Assembly (NCBI GenBank): GCA_949290055.1
Contig: CASEQJ010000021.1
Coordinates: forward strand, 1-36,741
Direction: 5' to 3'
Origin: an uncultured Olsenella sp.
GTDB lineage: Bacteria; Actinomycetota; Coriobacteriia; Coriobacteriales; Atopobiaceae
DNA: 36,741 nt
The notes under the pieces were generated by a model, which did not search any database, was not told the origin of the DNA, and worked only from the letters and a program-made list of their open reading frames with translations. A program made the position numbers and the translations under genes. Positions 24,221 through 32,288 of the stretch are shown here, one piece after another; within the stretch, counting starts at the first letter, position 1, and the number at the start of each line of letters is the position of its first letter.

Positions 24221-24229
24221 GCGTCACAC

Positions 24230-24235
24230 AGAATA
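24230..24235 (-). promoter_or_regulatory. Extended -10 of folC
   Basis: Minus strand TGC-TATTCT, about 60 bases before the folC ATG. Separates folC transcription from the fhs-folE operon. Confidence 0.55.
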
Positions 24236-24367
24236 GCAGCTTGCCCGCGACGCGGCGAGCGAACCGCGCGCCGCGGCAAGCGGGACGCGCATGCCACGAT
24301 TCGAACCCTTTTGGGTTTCTCGCCCTTCTGTGCTTCTCGCATGCGGCGTTTCTTTGCTAAACACCTG

Positions 24368-24509
24368 GTTTTGGGCAACAGGTTTTATCCAACGCCCGCG
24401 AGCACTTGGCCTTTCCACCCCAAAAGGCGCCAAACGGCCACTCCCTCGCACGTTTTGAATAAGCTTTTGAAGCACGACCGCCAAGCGCATCAAAGTTGTT
24501 GCCCAAAAC
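24368..24509. repeat. Long imperfect palindrome
   Basis: Perfect 13-bp terminal arms GTTTTGGGCAACA (24368-24380) and TGTTGCCCAAAAC (24497-24509), with partial complementarity continuing inward (TTT-x-AT and an AGCACTT/GTGCTT-like match). 142 bp in total, AT-richer than the flanks, no ORF. Could be a MITE-like remnant or a large RNA 3' structure after folE. Confidence 0.5.
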
Positions 24510-24565
24510 GGCGAAAGAGGACGAGAAGGACGTGAGGCTCGCAGCGCTGCGGGACGGCGCGACCC

Positions 24566-25180
24566 CTACAGCCCGAGCAGGCGCAGGGCCTCCTGGCGGG
24601 TCTTGAGGTCGCGCAGGCAGCCGCGCACCGCGGAGGTCGTGGTGAGCGCGCCGGCGGCGCGGATCCCGCGCATGGTCATGCAGGTGTGCTCCGCCTCGAG
24701 CACGACGAGCACGCCAAGCGGGTCGAGCTCGCGCACCATGGCGTCCGCAATCTGGCCCGTAAGGCGCTCCTGGACCTGGAGGCGCCGCGCGTAGCCCGAG
24801 ACGCAGCGCGCGATCTTGGAGAGGCCCGTTATGCGCCCGTCGCGCGGAATGTAGCAGACATGGGCGCGGCCGGTGAAGGGCAGAATGTGGTGCTCGCACA
24901 GAGACGAGAACGGAATGTCCTTGACGATCACCATCTCCTGGTTGCCCGGCTCGTGGAACTGCTTGCACAGGTGCGCCCCGGGGTCCTCCTGCATGCCGCC
25001 GAGAACCTCCTCGCAGGCGCGCGCCACGCGATCGGGCGTGCCAAGCAGGCCCTCGCGGTCGGGGTCCTCTCCGATCGCGAGCAGAAGCTCGCGGACGGCC
25101 GCCTCGACGCGCGCCTTGTCAATGGGGCGAAACCCCTGGGCATTGGCCTCGCTCATGAGACCGCGACGATCGTCAGCCAC
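24566..25180 (-). CDS. folE: GTP cyclohydrolase I
   Basis: 204 aa, first step of folate pterin synthesis (GTP to dihydroneopterin triphosphate). Start GTG at 25180 is preferred over an ATG nine codons inside because GGGAGGGA precedes the GTG; it overlaps the formate transporter stop by 8 bp. Zinc ligands are Cys95 and His98 region in [12 protein letters not shown] and Cys167 in [25 protein letters not shown] and [15 protein letters not shown] are also family signatures. Last gene of the fhs-fchA-folD-focA-folE run. Confidence 0.97.
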   Translation of the reverse strand: MADDRRGLMSEANAQGFRPIDKARVEAAVRELLLAIGEDPDREGLLGTPDRVARACEEVLGGMQEDPGAHLCKQFHEPGNQEMVIVKDIPFSSLCEHHILPFTGRAHVCYIPRDGRITGLSKIARCVSGYARRLQVQERLTGQIADAMVRELDPLGVLVVLEAEHTCMTMRGIRAAGALTTTSAVRGCLRDLKTRQEALRLLGL

Positions 25181-25997
25181 GCTTCCCTCCCTCGGCGCGC
25201 GAGCGCCCGTAGACGAACCAGTACGACGCCCCGACGAGCACGACGCCGCCCACGAGGTTGCCCAGCGTCGCCGCGCTCAGGTTGTGCAGCGCCCCCGCGA
25301 GGTCGACCGCCCCCGAGGCGACGCCCGTCGCCTGCAACATGAGGGCGTAGGGCAGGAAGAACATGTTGGCGACGCAGTGCTCAAAGCCCGCGGCCATGAA
25401 GGCCATGACGGGCAGGAGCGCCGAGAAGAACTTGTCGGTGACGGAGTTGGCAGAGTGGCCCACCCAGACGGCGAGGCAGACGAGCAGGTTGCACAGGACG
25501 GCGCGGAAGAAGGCGACGCCCCACTCGAGCGCGACCTTCCCCTCCGCGACGGCGACCGCGGCCTCGCCGAGCGCGCCGCCGTTGGCCGAGGCGACGTCTG
25601 CGGCGAGCACGCTTCCCAGCAGGTTGCCGAGAAGGACGACGGCCCAGCTCGTGAGCAGCCTCCCCCAGGAGAACCGCCCCGCGAGCGGCCCCATGACCAT
25701 GAGGCAGTTCCCCGTGAAGAGCTCCGCGCCCGCCGCGAGGATCAGGAAGAGCCCCAGCGCGAAGGAGAACCCTCCGAGGAGCTGCGTCGCCGCGAAGGGC
25801 AGCGTCGCGTCGGACTTCACGACGAGCATGAACGTCGCGCCCATGGAAATGAAGACGCCCGCCAGCATGGAGAGGACGAGTGCGCTCACGACGTCGGTCC
25901 CCGCCTTCGTCTCGGCGACGCGCTCGTTCTTGAGCTCCATCGACGCGGGCGTCATTGCCCCGCTGTAAGACGAGGACGGCTTCTCGGTGAGCCTCAT
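25173..25997 (-). CDS. Formate/nitrite transporter (FocA-type channel)
   Basis: 274 aa, about six TM helices. Start at 25997 with AAAGGAG; it overlaps the folD stop as ATGA. Both family signatures are present: [16 protein letters not shown] and [16 protein letters not shown], the latter carrying the pore histidine. Position between folD and folE and downstream of formate-THF ligase makes formate the likely substrate, supplying or draining one-carbon units. Nitrite or hydrosulfide transport is less likely here because no reductase is near. Confidence 0.9.
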   Translation of the reverse strand: MRLTEKPSSSYSGAMTPASMELKNERVAETKAGTDVVSALVLSMLAGVFISMGATFMLVVKSDATLPFAATQLLGGFSFALGLFLILAAGAELFTGNCLMVMGPLAGRFSWGRLLTSWAVVLLGNLLGSVLAADVASANGGALGEAAVAVAEGKVALEWGVAFFRAVLCNLLVCLAVWVGHSANSVTDKFFSALLPVMAFMAAGFEHCVANMFFLPYALMLQATGVASGAVDLAGALHNLSAATLGNLVGGVVLVGASYWFVYGRSRAEGGKRG

Positions 25998-26848
25998 CGG
26001 CAGCTCCTTTCGGCGGCCTCGACCACGTGCTTGGCGAGAACCGCGGTGGTCACGGAGCCGACACCTCCGGGCACGGGGGTGACGGCGTCGACAATCGGGG
26101 CGACGGCGTCCAAATCGACGTCGCCGACGAGCCTTCCGCTCGCGGCGTCCCAGTTTATGCCAACGTCGACCACGACCTGCCCCTCGCGGACGGCACCCGC
26201 TCCGACGACGCCCGGGTGACCGGCGCAGGCAATCACGACGTCGGCGCGACGGCACTCGTCGGCGAGGTCGCGCGTGCGCGTATGGCACACCGTCACCGTC
26301 GCGTTTCTCGCCAGGAGCATGAGGGCGACGGGCCTCCCGATCACGAGGGAGCGCCCCACCACGCACGCCCGGCTCCCCTCGAGGCGAACGCCGTAGTGGT
26401 CGAGAAGCTCGAGGGCAGCCTCGGCCGTGCACGGAGGGAACCCGACGGGCCGGCCGGAGAAGACGCCGGCGAGCGAAGCGTCGGTCGCGCAGTCGACGTC
26501 CTTCTCGCTCGCAATGGCCGCGCAGGCCGCAGACTCGTCCAGGGACGGCGGGAGCGGGCGCAGCAGGAGGCAGCCGTGAACGGAGTCGTCACGGTTGAGA
26601 GAGTCGATTGCGTCGAGAAGGACGTCCTGCCCACAGTCGGCGGGAAGCGTCACGCGGCGCACGTCGACGCCGACGCGCTCGCAGCGCTTCAGCGCTCCGC
26701 GCTCATAGGCAAGGTCGTCCTCGCGCTCCCCGACGCGCACGATCGCAAGCGTCGGGGTCACGCCCCGCTCGGCGAGCGAGCGGACGCGCGCGGCGAGCCT
26801 CTCGCTCAGCCCGTCGGCGACGGGCGCGCCGCGAAGCAGCCTCGTCAT
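25994..26848 (-). CDS. folD: FolD-type methylene-THF dehydrogenase lacking cyclohydrolase residues
   Basis: 284 aa. FolD normally oxidises methylene-THF and hydrolyses methenyl-THF. The NAD(P) domain is intact (VVGRSLVIGRPVALMLLARN; ITPVPGGVG-type VTPVPGGVGSVT). In the substrate site the YxxxK motif reads Y48-ERGA, so the catalytic Lys is Ala52, and the Gln of VQLPLP is Leu96 (CLLLRPLP). KDVD is kept. It is therefore probably a dehydrogenase only, with the following cyclohydrolase step done by FchA, whose gene overlaps it by one base (TAATG). Cofactor NAD versus NADP is not determined. Confidence 0.92.
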   Translation of the reverse strand: MTRLLRGAPVADGLSERLAARVRSLAERGVTPTLAIVRVGEREDDLAYERGALKRCERVGVDVRRVTLPADCGQDVLLDAIDSLNRDDSVHGCLLLRPLPPSLDESAACAAIASEKDVDCATDASLAGVFSGRPVGFPPCTAEAALELLDHYGVRLEGSRACVVGRSLVIGRPVALMLLARNATVTVCHTRTRDLADECRRADVVIACAGHPGVVGAGAVREGQVVVDVGINWDAASGRLVGDVDLDAVAPIVDAVTPVPGGVGSVTTAVLAKHVVEAAERSCR

Positions 26849-27474
26849 TAGCGGACCGACCTCTCCGCGAGGCGCCGGGCAAGGGCGCGCGAGCGCGGCA
26901 CGAACTCGTCAAGCATCTCCGCGCACGCGGACTCTACGCTCGCAGTGGTGTCGTCGCCGGGCAGCGTCGCCGTGTTGACGAAGACGTTGACGCTCGCCGC
27001 CTGGAGCGCCGCGGCAGCGAGCAGCGCCCCGCAGGCGACGTCCGAGAGCAGGAGGCGCGAGCACCTCCCGGCCATCTCCTCGAGCAGCACGACCGCGCGG
27101 CAGCACTCCCCCATAATGGCAAGCGGCGCCATGCACGCGCCCTTGGTCGCCCCCTCGATTGCGGCGGCGCGACGGGGGTCGTCGCGCTCGAGGGCATACG
27201 CCTCGAGGAGCGGGGAGAAGCCGGCGGCGTCGTCCTCGACGAGCTCGATCAGGCGGAACCGGACGTCCTCGACGTCCTCCATGATCTCGAGGACCTCCGG
27301 CTCGACGTCGGCATAGCGGGGCTTGCCGACCGTCAGCGCGCCCGCCATTGAGCACAGCGCGGCCGCAAGCGCTCCCACGAGCGCCGCCGCGCCGCCGCCG
27401 CCGGGGACGCCCTCCCGCGAGGCGAGCCGGTCGGCAAACTCCTCGCAGCTCAACTCCGTCAGTCTCTCCTCCAC
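26848..27474 (-). CDS. fchA: Methenyl-THF cyclohydrolase (cyclodeaminase family)
   Basis: 208 aa helical protein of the formiminotransferase-cyclodeaminase C-terminal family. GVPGGGGAAALVGALAAALCSM near residues 22-42 is the diagnostic opening, with KPRYADVEPEVLEIMEDVE after it. In clostridia and acetogens such proteins next to fhs and folD are methenyl-THF cyclohydrolases. Start is GTG at 27474 after GAGAGGGGCGAGC. Located between fhs and a FolD that lacks the cyclohydrolase lysine, which supports this role over histidine degradation; no hut genes are present. Confidence 0.9.
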   Translation of the reverse strand: MEERLTELSCEEFADRLASREGVPGGGGAAALVGALAAALCSMAGALTVGKPRYADVEPEVLEIMEDVEDVRFRLIELVEDDAAGFSPLLEAYALERDDPRRAAAIEGATKGACMAPLAIMGECCRAVVLLEEMAGRCSRLLLSDVACGALLAAAALQAASVNVFVNTATLPGDDTTASVESACAEMLDEFVPRSRALARRLAERSVR

Positions 27475-27494
27475 GCTCGCCCCTCTCGAAAGGA

Positions 27495-29168
27495 CTAGAA
27501 CAGGCCGACGATACGGCCGTCAGGCGTGACGTCGATCTTCTCGGCGGCGGGCACCTTGGGCAGGCCCGGCATGGTCATGATGTCACCGGTGAGAGCGACA
27601 ATGAAGCCGGCGCCGGCCGAGACGCGAAGGTTGCGCACCGTAATGCGGAAGCCCTCGGGCGCGCCGAGCTTGGTCTGGTCGTCGGTGAAGGAGTACTGGG
27701 TCTTGGCCATGCAGATCGGCAGACCGCCGTAGCCAAGCTCCTCGAGCTGTGCGAGCTGGCGCTTTGCCGGACCGGTGAAGTCCACGCCGTCAGCGTGGTA
27801 GACCTTGGTGGCAATGGCCTCGACCTTCTCGGCAATGCCACCCTCGAGCTCGTAGGCATAGCGGAAGTCCGAGGGCTCCTCGCAGAGGCGCACGACCTCG
27901 CGGGCGAGCGCCTCGCCGCCCTCGCCGCCCTTGGCCCAGACCTCGGAGAGCGCGACATTGACGCCGAGCTCGTTGCAGCGGCGCTCGACGAGCGCGAGCT
28001 CGGCGGCGGTGTCCGTGGGGAAGGCGTTAATGGCAACGACGACGGGCAGGCCCCAGACGTCCTTTATGTTGGAGACGTGGCGCAGGAGGTTGGGCAGGCC
28101 CGCCTCGAGCGCGTCGAGGTTCTCCTCGGTGAGGGCGGCCTTGGGCACGCCGCCGTTGTACTTGAGGGCGCGCACGGTTGCCACGAGCACGACCGCGGAG
28201 GGCGCGAGACCCGTGGCGCGGCACTTAATGTCGAGGAACTTCTCGGCGCCCAGGTCGGCGCCGAAGCCCGCCTCGGTGACCACGTAGTCGGCGAGCTTGA
28301 GCGCCGTCGTGGTGGCCTCCACGGAGTTGCAGCCGTGGGCAATGTTGGCGAAGGGGCCACCGTGGACGAAGGCGGGGTTGCCCTCGAGGGTCTGCACGAG
28401 GTTGGGCTTGATCGCGTCCTTGAGCAGCGCCGTCATGGCGCCCTCGGCGTGAATGTCGGAGACGGTGACGGGCCTTCTGTCGTAGGTGTAGGCAATCACC
28501 ATGCGGCCGAGGCGCGCCTTGAGGTCGGCGAGGTCCGTGGCGAGGCAGAAGACGGCCATGACCTCGGAGGCGACGGTTATGTCAAAGCCGTCCTGGCGCG
28601 GCATGCCGTCGGCCACGCCGCCAAGGCCGTCGACCACGTTGCGCAGCTGGCGGTCGTTCATGTCCACGCAGCGCTTCCAGACGATCCGCCGCGGGTCGAT
28701 CCCGAGCTCGTTGCCCTGCTTTATGTGGTTGTCGAGCATGGCGGCACAGAGGTTGTTGGCGGCCCCTATGGCGTGGAAGTCGCCCGTGAAGTGAAGGTTG
28801 ATGTCCTCCATGGGGACGACCTGCGCGTAGCCGCCGCCCGCGGCACCGCCCTTGATCCCGAAGACGGGACCAAGCGAGGGCTCGCGCAGGCAGAGCATGG
28901 TCTGGTGGCCGAGGCGGTTCATGGCGTCGGCAAGGCCGACGGACGTGGTGGTCTTCCCCTCGCCGGCGGGCGTGGGGTTGATGGCCGTCACGAGGACGAG
29001 CTTCCCCTTGCTCGGCCGGTCCGCGAGCGAGTGAATGTCGACCTTCGCCTTGGTGCGGCCGTAGGGCTCGAGCATGTCCTCGCTGAGGCCCGCGCGCGCG
29101 GCGACCTCGGTTATGGGCAGCATCTTCGCCTCCTGGGCGATCTGAATGTCGGACTTGTACTCGGCCAT
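27495..29168 (-). CDS. fhs: Formate-tetrahydrofolate ligase
   Basis: 557 aa, full length. Makes 10-formyl-THF from formate, ATP and THF. P-loop [20 protein letters not shown] (66-74), [39 protein letters not shown] segment starting at about 95, and a C-terminal RISAGAGF-like [20 protein letters not shown] are conserved. First gene of the fhs-fchA-folD-focA-folE operon. ATG follows AGAGGGAG. Works with FchA and FolD to feed methylene-THF to ThyA and, in reverse, to make ATP from formyl-THF. Confidence 0.97.
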   Translation of the reverse strand: MAEYKSDIQIAQEAKMLPITEVAARAGLSEDMLEPYGRTKAKVDIHSLADRPSKGKLVLVTAINPTPAGEGKTTTSVGLADAMNRLGHQTMLCLREPSLGPVFGIKGGAAGGGYAQVVPMEDINLHFTGDFHAIGAANNLCAAMLDNHIKQGNELGIDPRRIVWKRCVDMNDRQLRNVVDGLGGVADGMPRQDGFDITVASEVMAVFCLATDLADLKARLGRMVIAYTYDRRPVTVSDIHAEGAMTALLKDAIKPNLVQTLEGNPAFVHGGPFANIAHGCNSVEATTTALKLADYVVTEAGFGADLGAEKFLDIKCRATGLAPSAVVLVATVRALKYNGGVPKAALTEENLDALEAGLPNLLRHVSNIKDVWGLPVVVAINAFPTDTAAELALVERRCNELGVNVALSEVWAKGGEGGEALAREVVRLCEEPSDFRYAYELEGGIAEKVEAIATKVYHADGVDFTGPAKRQLAQLEELGYGGLPICMAKTQYSFTDDQTKLGAPEGFRITVRNLRVSAGAGFIVALTGDIMTMPGLPKVPAAEKIDVTPDGRIVGLF

Positions 29169-29200
29169 GTTCGCTCCCTCTCATACGCCTGCGGACCTCT

Positions 29201-29206
29201 ACTATA
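29201..29206 (-). promoter_or_regulatory. Candidate -10 of the fhs operon
   Basis: Minus strand GCGC-TATAGT, 33 bases before the fhs ATG. Shares a 125-base divergent region with galM. Confidence 0.5.
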
Positions 29207-29293
29207 GCGCGGAGCGGCGGCGTGCGCCCCGGAGCGCGGGCGTCTGCGGTACCATCCGGTTATGGTTCGCGAAGGCGAGAGAGGAGCCCCCTC

Positions 29294-30370
29294 ATGGAGA
29301 TCACTTCGTTCGGCACCCTGCCCGACGGCCGCGAGGCGCATGCCTACGAGCTCTCGACCGACCACGCGCGCGTGCGCGTCTGCGACTACGGCGCGACGCT
29401 GCTCGGCGCGGAGGTGCCCGACCGCAACGGGAGAATGTCCGACGTCGTCCTGGGCTTCTCGTCCGTCGAGGGATACGTCCGCGAGACCGGCGCCTGCTAC
29501 GGCGGCGTGATCGGCCCCATGGCAAACCGCACCGACCGCGCCGAGGTCCCCATTGACGGCACGGTCTACCACCTTCTTGGCAACGACGGCGAGAAGGGCG
29601 AGAACAACCTCCACTCCGACCTTCTCCACGGGCTGCACAAGCGCCTCTGGGAGGCCGAGGCCGACGAGGGCGCCGGCGCGGTCAGGTTCAGCCTCGCGCT
29701 GGCCGACGGCGAGCTCGGCCTTCCCGGGAACCGCACCTTCACCGCCGACTACGCGCTCACCGAGCCCGAGGAGGGCGTGGCCCAGCTCACCATGACCTTC
29801 GGCTGCACGACCGACGCCAAGACCTTCGTGAACATGACGAGCCACGCCTACGTGAACCTCGCGGGGCACGGCGCGGGCAGCGTTCTTGACCACGTCGCGA
29901 CCATTGAGGCCGACGCGTTTCTCCCCCTGCGCCCCGACTCGGTGTCCGAGGGCGAGGTCAGAGACGTCGCGGGAACCCCCTTCGACTTCCGCTCCCCCAA
30001 GGCGCTGGGCGCCGACATTGACGAGGACTGCGAGCAGCTGCGGCGTGCCCGCGGGTACGACCACTGCTTCTGCGTGCGCGGCTATGAGCCCGACGGCTCC
30101 CCGCGTCCCGCGATGCACCTTGAAGACCCCGTGAGCGGACGCGTCCTCGACGTCCTTGTCACCATGCCCGGGGCCCACCTCTACACCGGAAACTGGCTCG
30201 ACAACGCGGAGGGGGTCAAGGGCGGCGCGACCTACCTGCCGCGCTACGGCGTGGCCTTCGAGCCGGAGTTCTACCCCGACGCCGTTCACCACGCCGACTG
30301 GCCCCAGCCCGTGTGCGAGCCGGACCACCCGTATTCGGCGACGATCGTCTACCGCTTCTCGGTGCGCTAG
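29294..30370 (+). CDS. galM: Aldose 1-epimerase
   Basis: 358 aa mutarotase interconverting alpha and beta anomers of galactose/glucose. Start ATG 29294 after GAGAGAGGAG. GLVIGPMANR-like GGVIGPMANRTDRAEV carries the conserved NR, NNLHSDLLHGLHKRLWE holds the first active-site His (usual HGG.. H), TSHAYVNLAGHGAG the second His, RGYDHCFCVRGYEP the Asp substrate contact, and GVAFEPEFYPDAVHH the catalytic Glu. It stands alone; no Leloir genes are in the window. Confidence 0.93.
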   Translation: MEITSFGTLPDGREAHAYELSTDHARVRVCDYGATLLGAEVPDRNGRMSDVVLGFSSVEGYVRETGACYGGVIGPMANRTDRAEVPIDGTVYHLLGNDGEKGENNLHSDLLHGLHKRLWEAEADEGAGAVRFSLALADGELGLPGNRTFTADYALTEPEEGVAQLTMTFGCTTDAKTFVNMTSHAYVNLAGHGAGSVLDHVATIEADAFLPLRPDSVSEGEVRDVAGTPFDFRSPKALGADIDEDCEQLRRARGYDHCFCVRGYEPDGSPRPAMHLEDPVSGRVLDVLVTMPGAHLYTGNWLDNAEGVKGGATYLPRYGVAFEPEFYPDAVHHADWPQPVCEPDHPYSATIVYRFSVR

Positions 30371-30373
30371 CCC

Positions 30374-30398
30374 GGAGGGGGCGCCCGTCGCCCCCTCC
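30374..30398. terminator. Hairpin between convergent galM and paaK
   Basis: GGAGGGGGCG, five-base loop, CGCCCCCTCC: perfect 10-bp stem in the 36-base gap. No T-run on either strand; likely bidirectional. Confidence 0.6.
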
Positions 30399-30406
30399 CA
30401 GTCCGG

Positions 30407-31642
30407 CTACTCGTAGCGCTCGTCGAAGACGCGGCGGGTCTTCTTCTCGCTTCTCGGCAGAACGCCGAGCTCGACGACCTTGACGAGCGGCGTGAACCCT
30501 ATGCGGCGCTTGACCGCGTGCGCGACGGCGTCCGCAGTGTCCAGGAAGTCCTGCGTGCCGTCGGTCTCGACGTAGATTCGCATGGTGTCGCGGCCCTCGA
30601 GGTGCGAGAGGCGAATCTGGTACTCGCTCGAGAGCGCCGGGAAGGTCTGGAGGATCTCCTCGATCTGACGCGGGAAGACGTTGACGCCGTGAATCTTGAC
30701 CATGTCGTCGGAGCGGCCCTGGAGCGCGTCTATGCGCGGGAAGGGGCTGCCGCAGGGGCAGGCGCCGGGGATGATGCGGGAGAGGTCGTGCGTGCGGAAG
30801 CGAATGAGCGGCGCGCCCTCCTTGACGAGCGTGGTTATGACGATCTCGCCCCACTCGCCGTCCGGGAGCGGCTCGCCCGTCGCAGGATCGACGATCTCTA
30901 TGTAGAGGTAGTCGTCCCAGTAGTGCATGCCGTCCTCGGCGTCGCAGGATATGCCTATGCCGGGGCCGTAGACCTCGGTGAGGCCGTAGATGTCGTAGAC
31001 CTGAATGCCAAGACCGGCCTTGACGCGGTCGCGCATCTTCTTGCCCCAGCGCTCGGAGCCGATCACGCCCTTGCGCAGGGCAATCTGGTCCTTCATGCCG
31101 CGCTTCTCGATCTCCTCGGCAAGCAGGAGCGCATAGCTCGACGTGGCACCGATCACCGTGGTCTGGAGGTCGACCATGAACTGCAGCTGCTTCTCGGTGT
31201 TGCCGGGACCCATGGGCACGACCATGGCGCCGAGCTTCTCGGCGCCCGCCTGGAAGCCGATGCCCGCGGTCCAGAGGCCGTAGCCGGGCGTAATCTGGAT
31301 GCGATCCTCGGCGGTGATGCCGGCGAGCTCGTAGCAGCGCCTGAACTGCTCGGCCCAGTCGTCTATGTCCTTGGCGGTGTAGGGAATGATCACCGGCGTG
31401 CCCGTGGTGCCCGAGCTTGAGTGAATGCGCACGATCTCGCGCTCGTCCACGGCGCTGACGCCGAGCGGGTAGCAGTTGCGCAGGTCCTCCTTCTCGGAGA
31501 AGGGCAGCGCGAGGAAGTCCTCCTCGGTGAGGACCTCGGTCACGCCCGCCTCCTGGAGGCGCTTGCCAAAGTAGTTGCCCGACGCCACGAGGCGGCGGAC
31601 CTGATCGTTCACGAGCTTGAGCTGGGACTCGCTAATGTGCAT
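30407..31642 (-). CDS. paaK: Phenylacetate-CoA ligase family (arylacetate-CoA ligase)
   Basis: 411 aa adenylate-forming enzyme. Start at 31642 (MHISESQLKL) after AGAGGAG; upstream in-frame codons are repeat-derived. The AMP-binding loop is HSSSGTTGTPVIIPYT (75-84), followed by GYGLWTAGIGFQAGAEKLGA, YDIYGLTEVYGPGIG and the C-terminal KIHGVNVFPRQIEEIL. Adjacent to iorAB, so its partner is probably indoleacetate, phenylacetate or 4-hydroxyphenylacetate. It can activate acids for reductive carboxylation to aryl-pyruvates. Confidence 0.93.
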   Translation of the reverse strand: MHISESQLKLVNDQVRRLVASGNYFGKRLQEAGVTEVLTEEDFLALPFSEKEDLRNCYPLGVSAVDEREIVRIHSSSGTTGTPVIIPYTAKDIDDWAEQFRRCYELAGITAEDRIQITPGYGLWTAGIGFQAGAEKLGAMVVPMGPGNTEKQLQFMVDLQTTVIGATSSYALLLAEEIEKRGMKDQIALRKGVIGSERWGKKMRDRVKAGLGIQVYDIYGLTEVYGPGIGISCDAEDGMHYWDDYLYIEIVDPATGEPLPDGEWGEIVITTLVKEGAPLIRFRTHDLSRIIPGACPCGSPFPRIDALQGRSDDMVKIHGVNVFPRQIEEILQTFPALSSEYQIRLSHLEGRDTMRIYVETDGTQDFLDTADAVAHAVKRRIGFTPLVKVVELGVLPRSEKKTRRVFDERYE

Positions 31643-31658
31643 GCTTGACTCCTCTGTT

Positions 31659-31679
31659 AATTGGGGACAGTCCCCAATT
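31659..31679. repeat. AATTGGGGAC palindrome, copy 1
   Basis: AATTGGGGAC-A-GTCCCCAATT, perfect 10-bp arms around one base, followed by TTGCAG. It sits directly upstream of the paaK ribosome site. The second copy is 40 bases away. Confidence 0.85.
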
Positions 31680-31691
31680 TGCAGAAACGAT

Positions 31692-32288
31692 TTATGTGAA
31701 TTGGGGACTGTCCCCAATTTGCAGGGCGGCGAGGTCGAGGTCGACGAAGGCGGGTTTGACGAGGGCATGCACGGCGGAGACGAGATCGTCCACGGTGACC
31801 GGGCCGAGGGCGCCGGCGCGGGCCGCGGCCCCGAGCAGGACGACGTTCAGGGCCTTGGCGGTGCCAAGGGCGTCGGCCGCCGCTGCGGCGTCGACGACGA
31901 CGAGGTTCTTCTCGCCCACGCGCTCCTGTAGGTAGGACATGATCGCGGGCAGGTCGTACGCCGGGCCGCCCGTGGCTGCCGAGACGGGGACGACAGGGAC
32001 GTCACTCGTGACGACCATGCAACCGGGGCGCAGAAACGGCAGCTGACGCACAGCCTCCGCCGGCTCGAAGGCCACGATCGCGTCCGCGCGCCCCCGCCCG
32101 ATGAGCGGCGAGTGGGTGCCCTCCCCCATCCGCACGTGACTGAACACGGAGCCGCCGCGCTGCGCCATGCCGATGGTCTCGGCGGTCTTGACGGGGAGGC
32201 CGCGCCCCATCGCGGCGCGGGCGAGGAGCCTGGAGGCGAGGACGGCACCCTGTCCGCCCACGCCGGCGAGGATGACATTGGTGCTCAC
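31692..32288 (-). CDS. iorB: Indolepyruvate:ferredoxin oxidoreductase beta subunit with repeat-encoded C-terminus
   Basis: 198 aa subunit of the oxygen-sensitive complex that oxidises aryl-pyruvates to arylacetyl-CoA, CO2 and reduced ferredoxin. GVGGQGAVLASRLLARAA (9-14 loop), AETIGMAQRGGSVFSHVR and the C-terminal MNVVLLGA-like ALNVVLLGAAARAG are typical. GTG start overlaps the iorA stop as GTGA. The last ten residues, LQIGDSPQFT, and the stop come from the AATTGGGGAC repeat at 31699-31719 and the spacer after it. Thus the native end has been replaced. Confidence 0.95.
   Translation of the reverse strand: MSTNVILAGVGGQGAVLASRLLARAAMGRGLPVKTAETIGMAQRGGSVFSHVRMGEGTHSPLIGRGRADAIVAFEPAEAVRQLPFLRPGCMVVTSDVPVVPVSAATGGPAYDLPAIMSYLQERVGEKNLVVVDAAAAADALGTAKALNVVLLGAAARAGALGPVTVDDLVSAVHALVKPAFVDLDLAALQIGDSPQFT
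31699..31719. repeat. AATTGGGGAC palindrome, copy 2
   Basis: AATTGGGGAC-T-GTCCCCAATT, also followed by TTGCAG, and read through by iorB. The two copies are in tandem, with the same right flank. Confidence 0.85.

Larger units (their letters stand above)
24171..24565. other. 395-base gap between folE and folC
   Basis: Holds the folC leader and promoter (24201-24235), a GC-rich interrupted hairpin (24239-24281; CGCGGCG/CGCCGCG extended by GCTTGC/GCAAGC across a 6-base bulge) and a long imperfect palindrome (24368-24509). No ORF with coding character and no tRNA. The part from about 24310 to 24510 is markedly poorer in GC than the genes on either side. Confidence 0.6.

Noticed and set aside
24298..24307. 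GATTCGAACC, which looks like a tRNA T-loop on the minus strand
   Set aside because: The flanking five-base arms (AAGGG and CGTGG on the minus strand) do not pair, and no acceptor, D or anticodon stems can be drawn.
31657..31724. CRISPR-like repeat pair
   Set aside because: Only two copies with an 18-20 base spacer, each palindromic over its full length, and no cas genes nearby.
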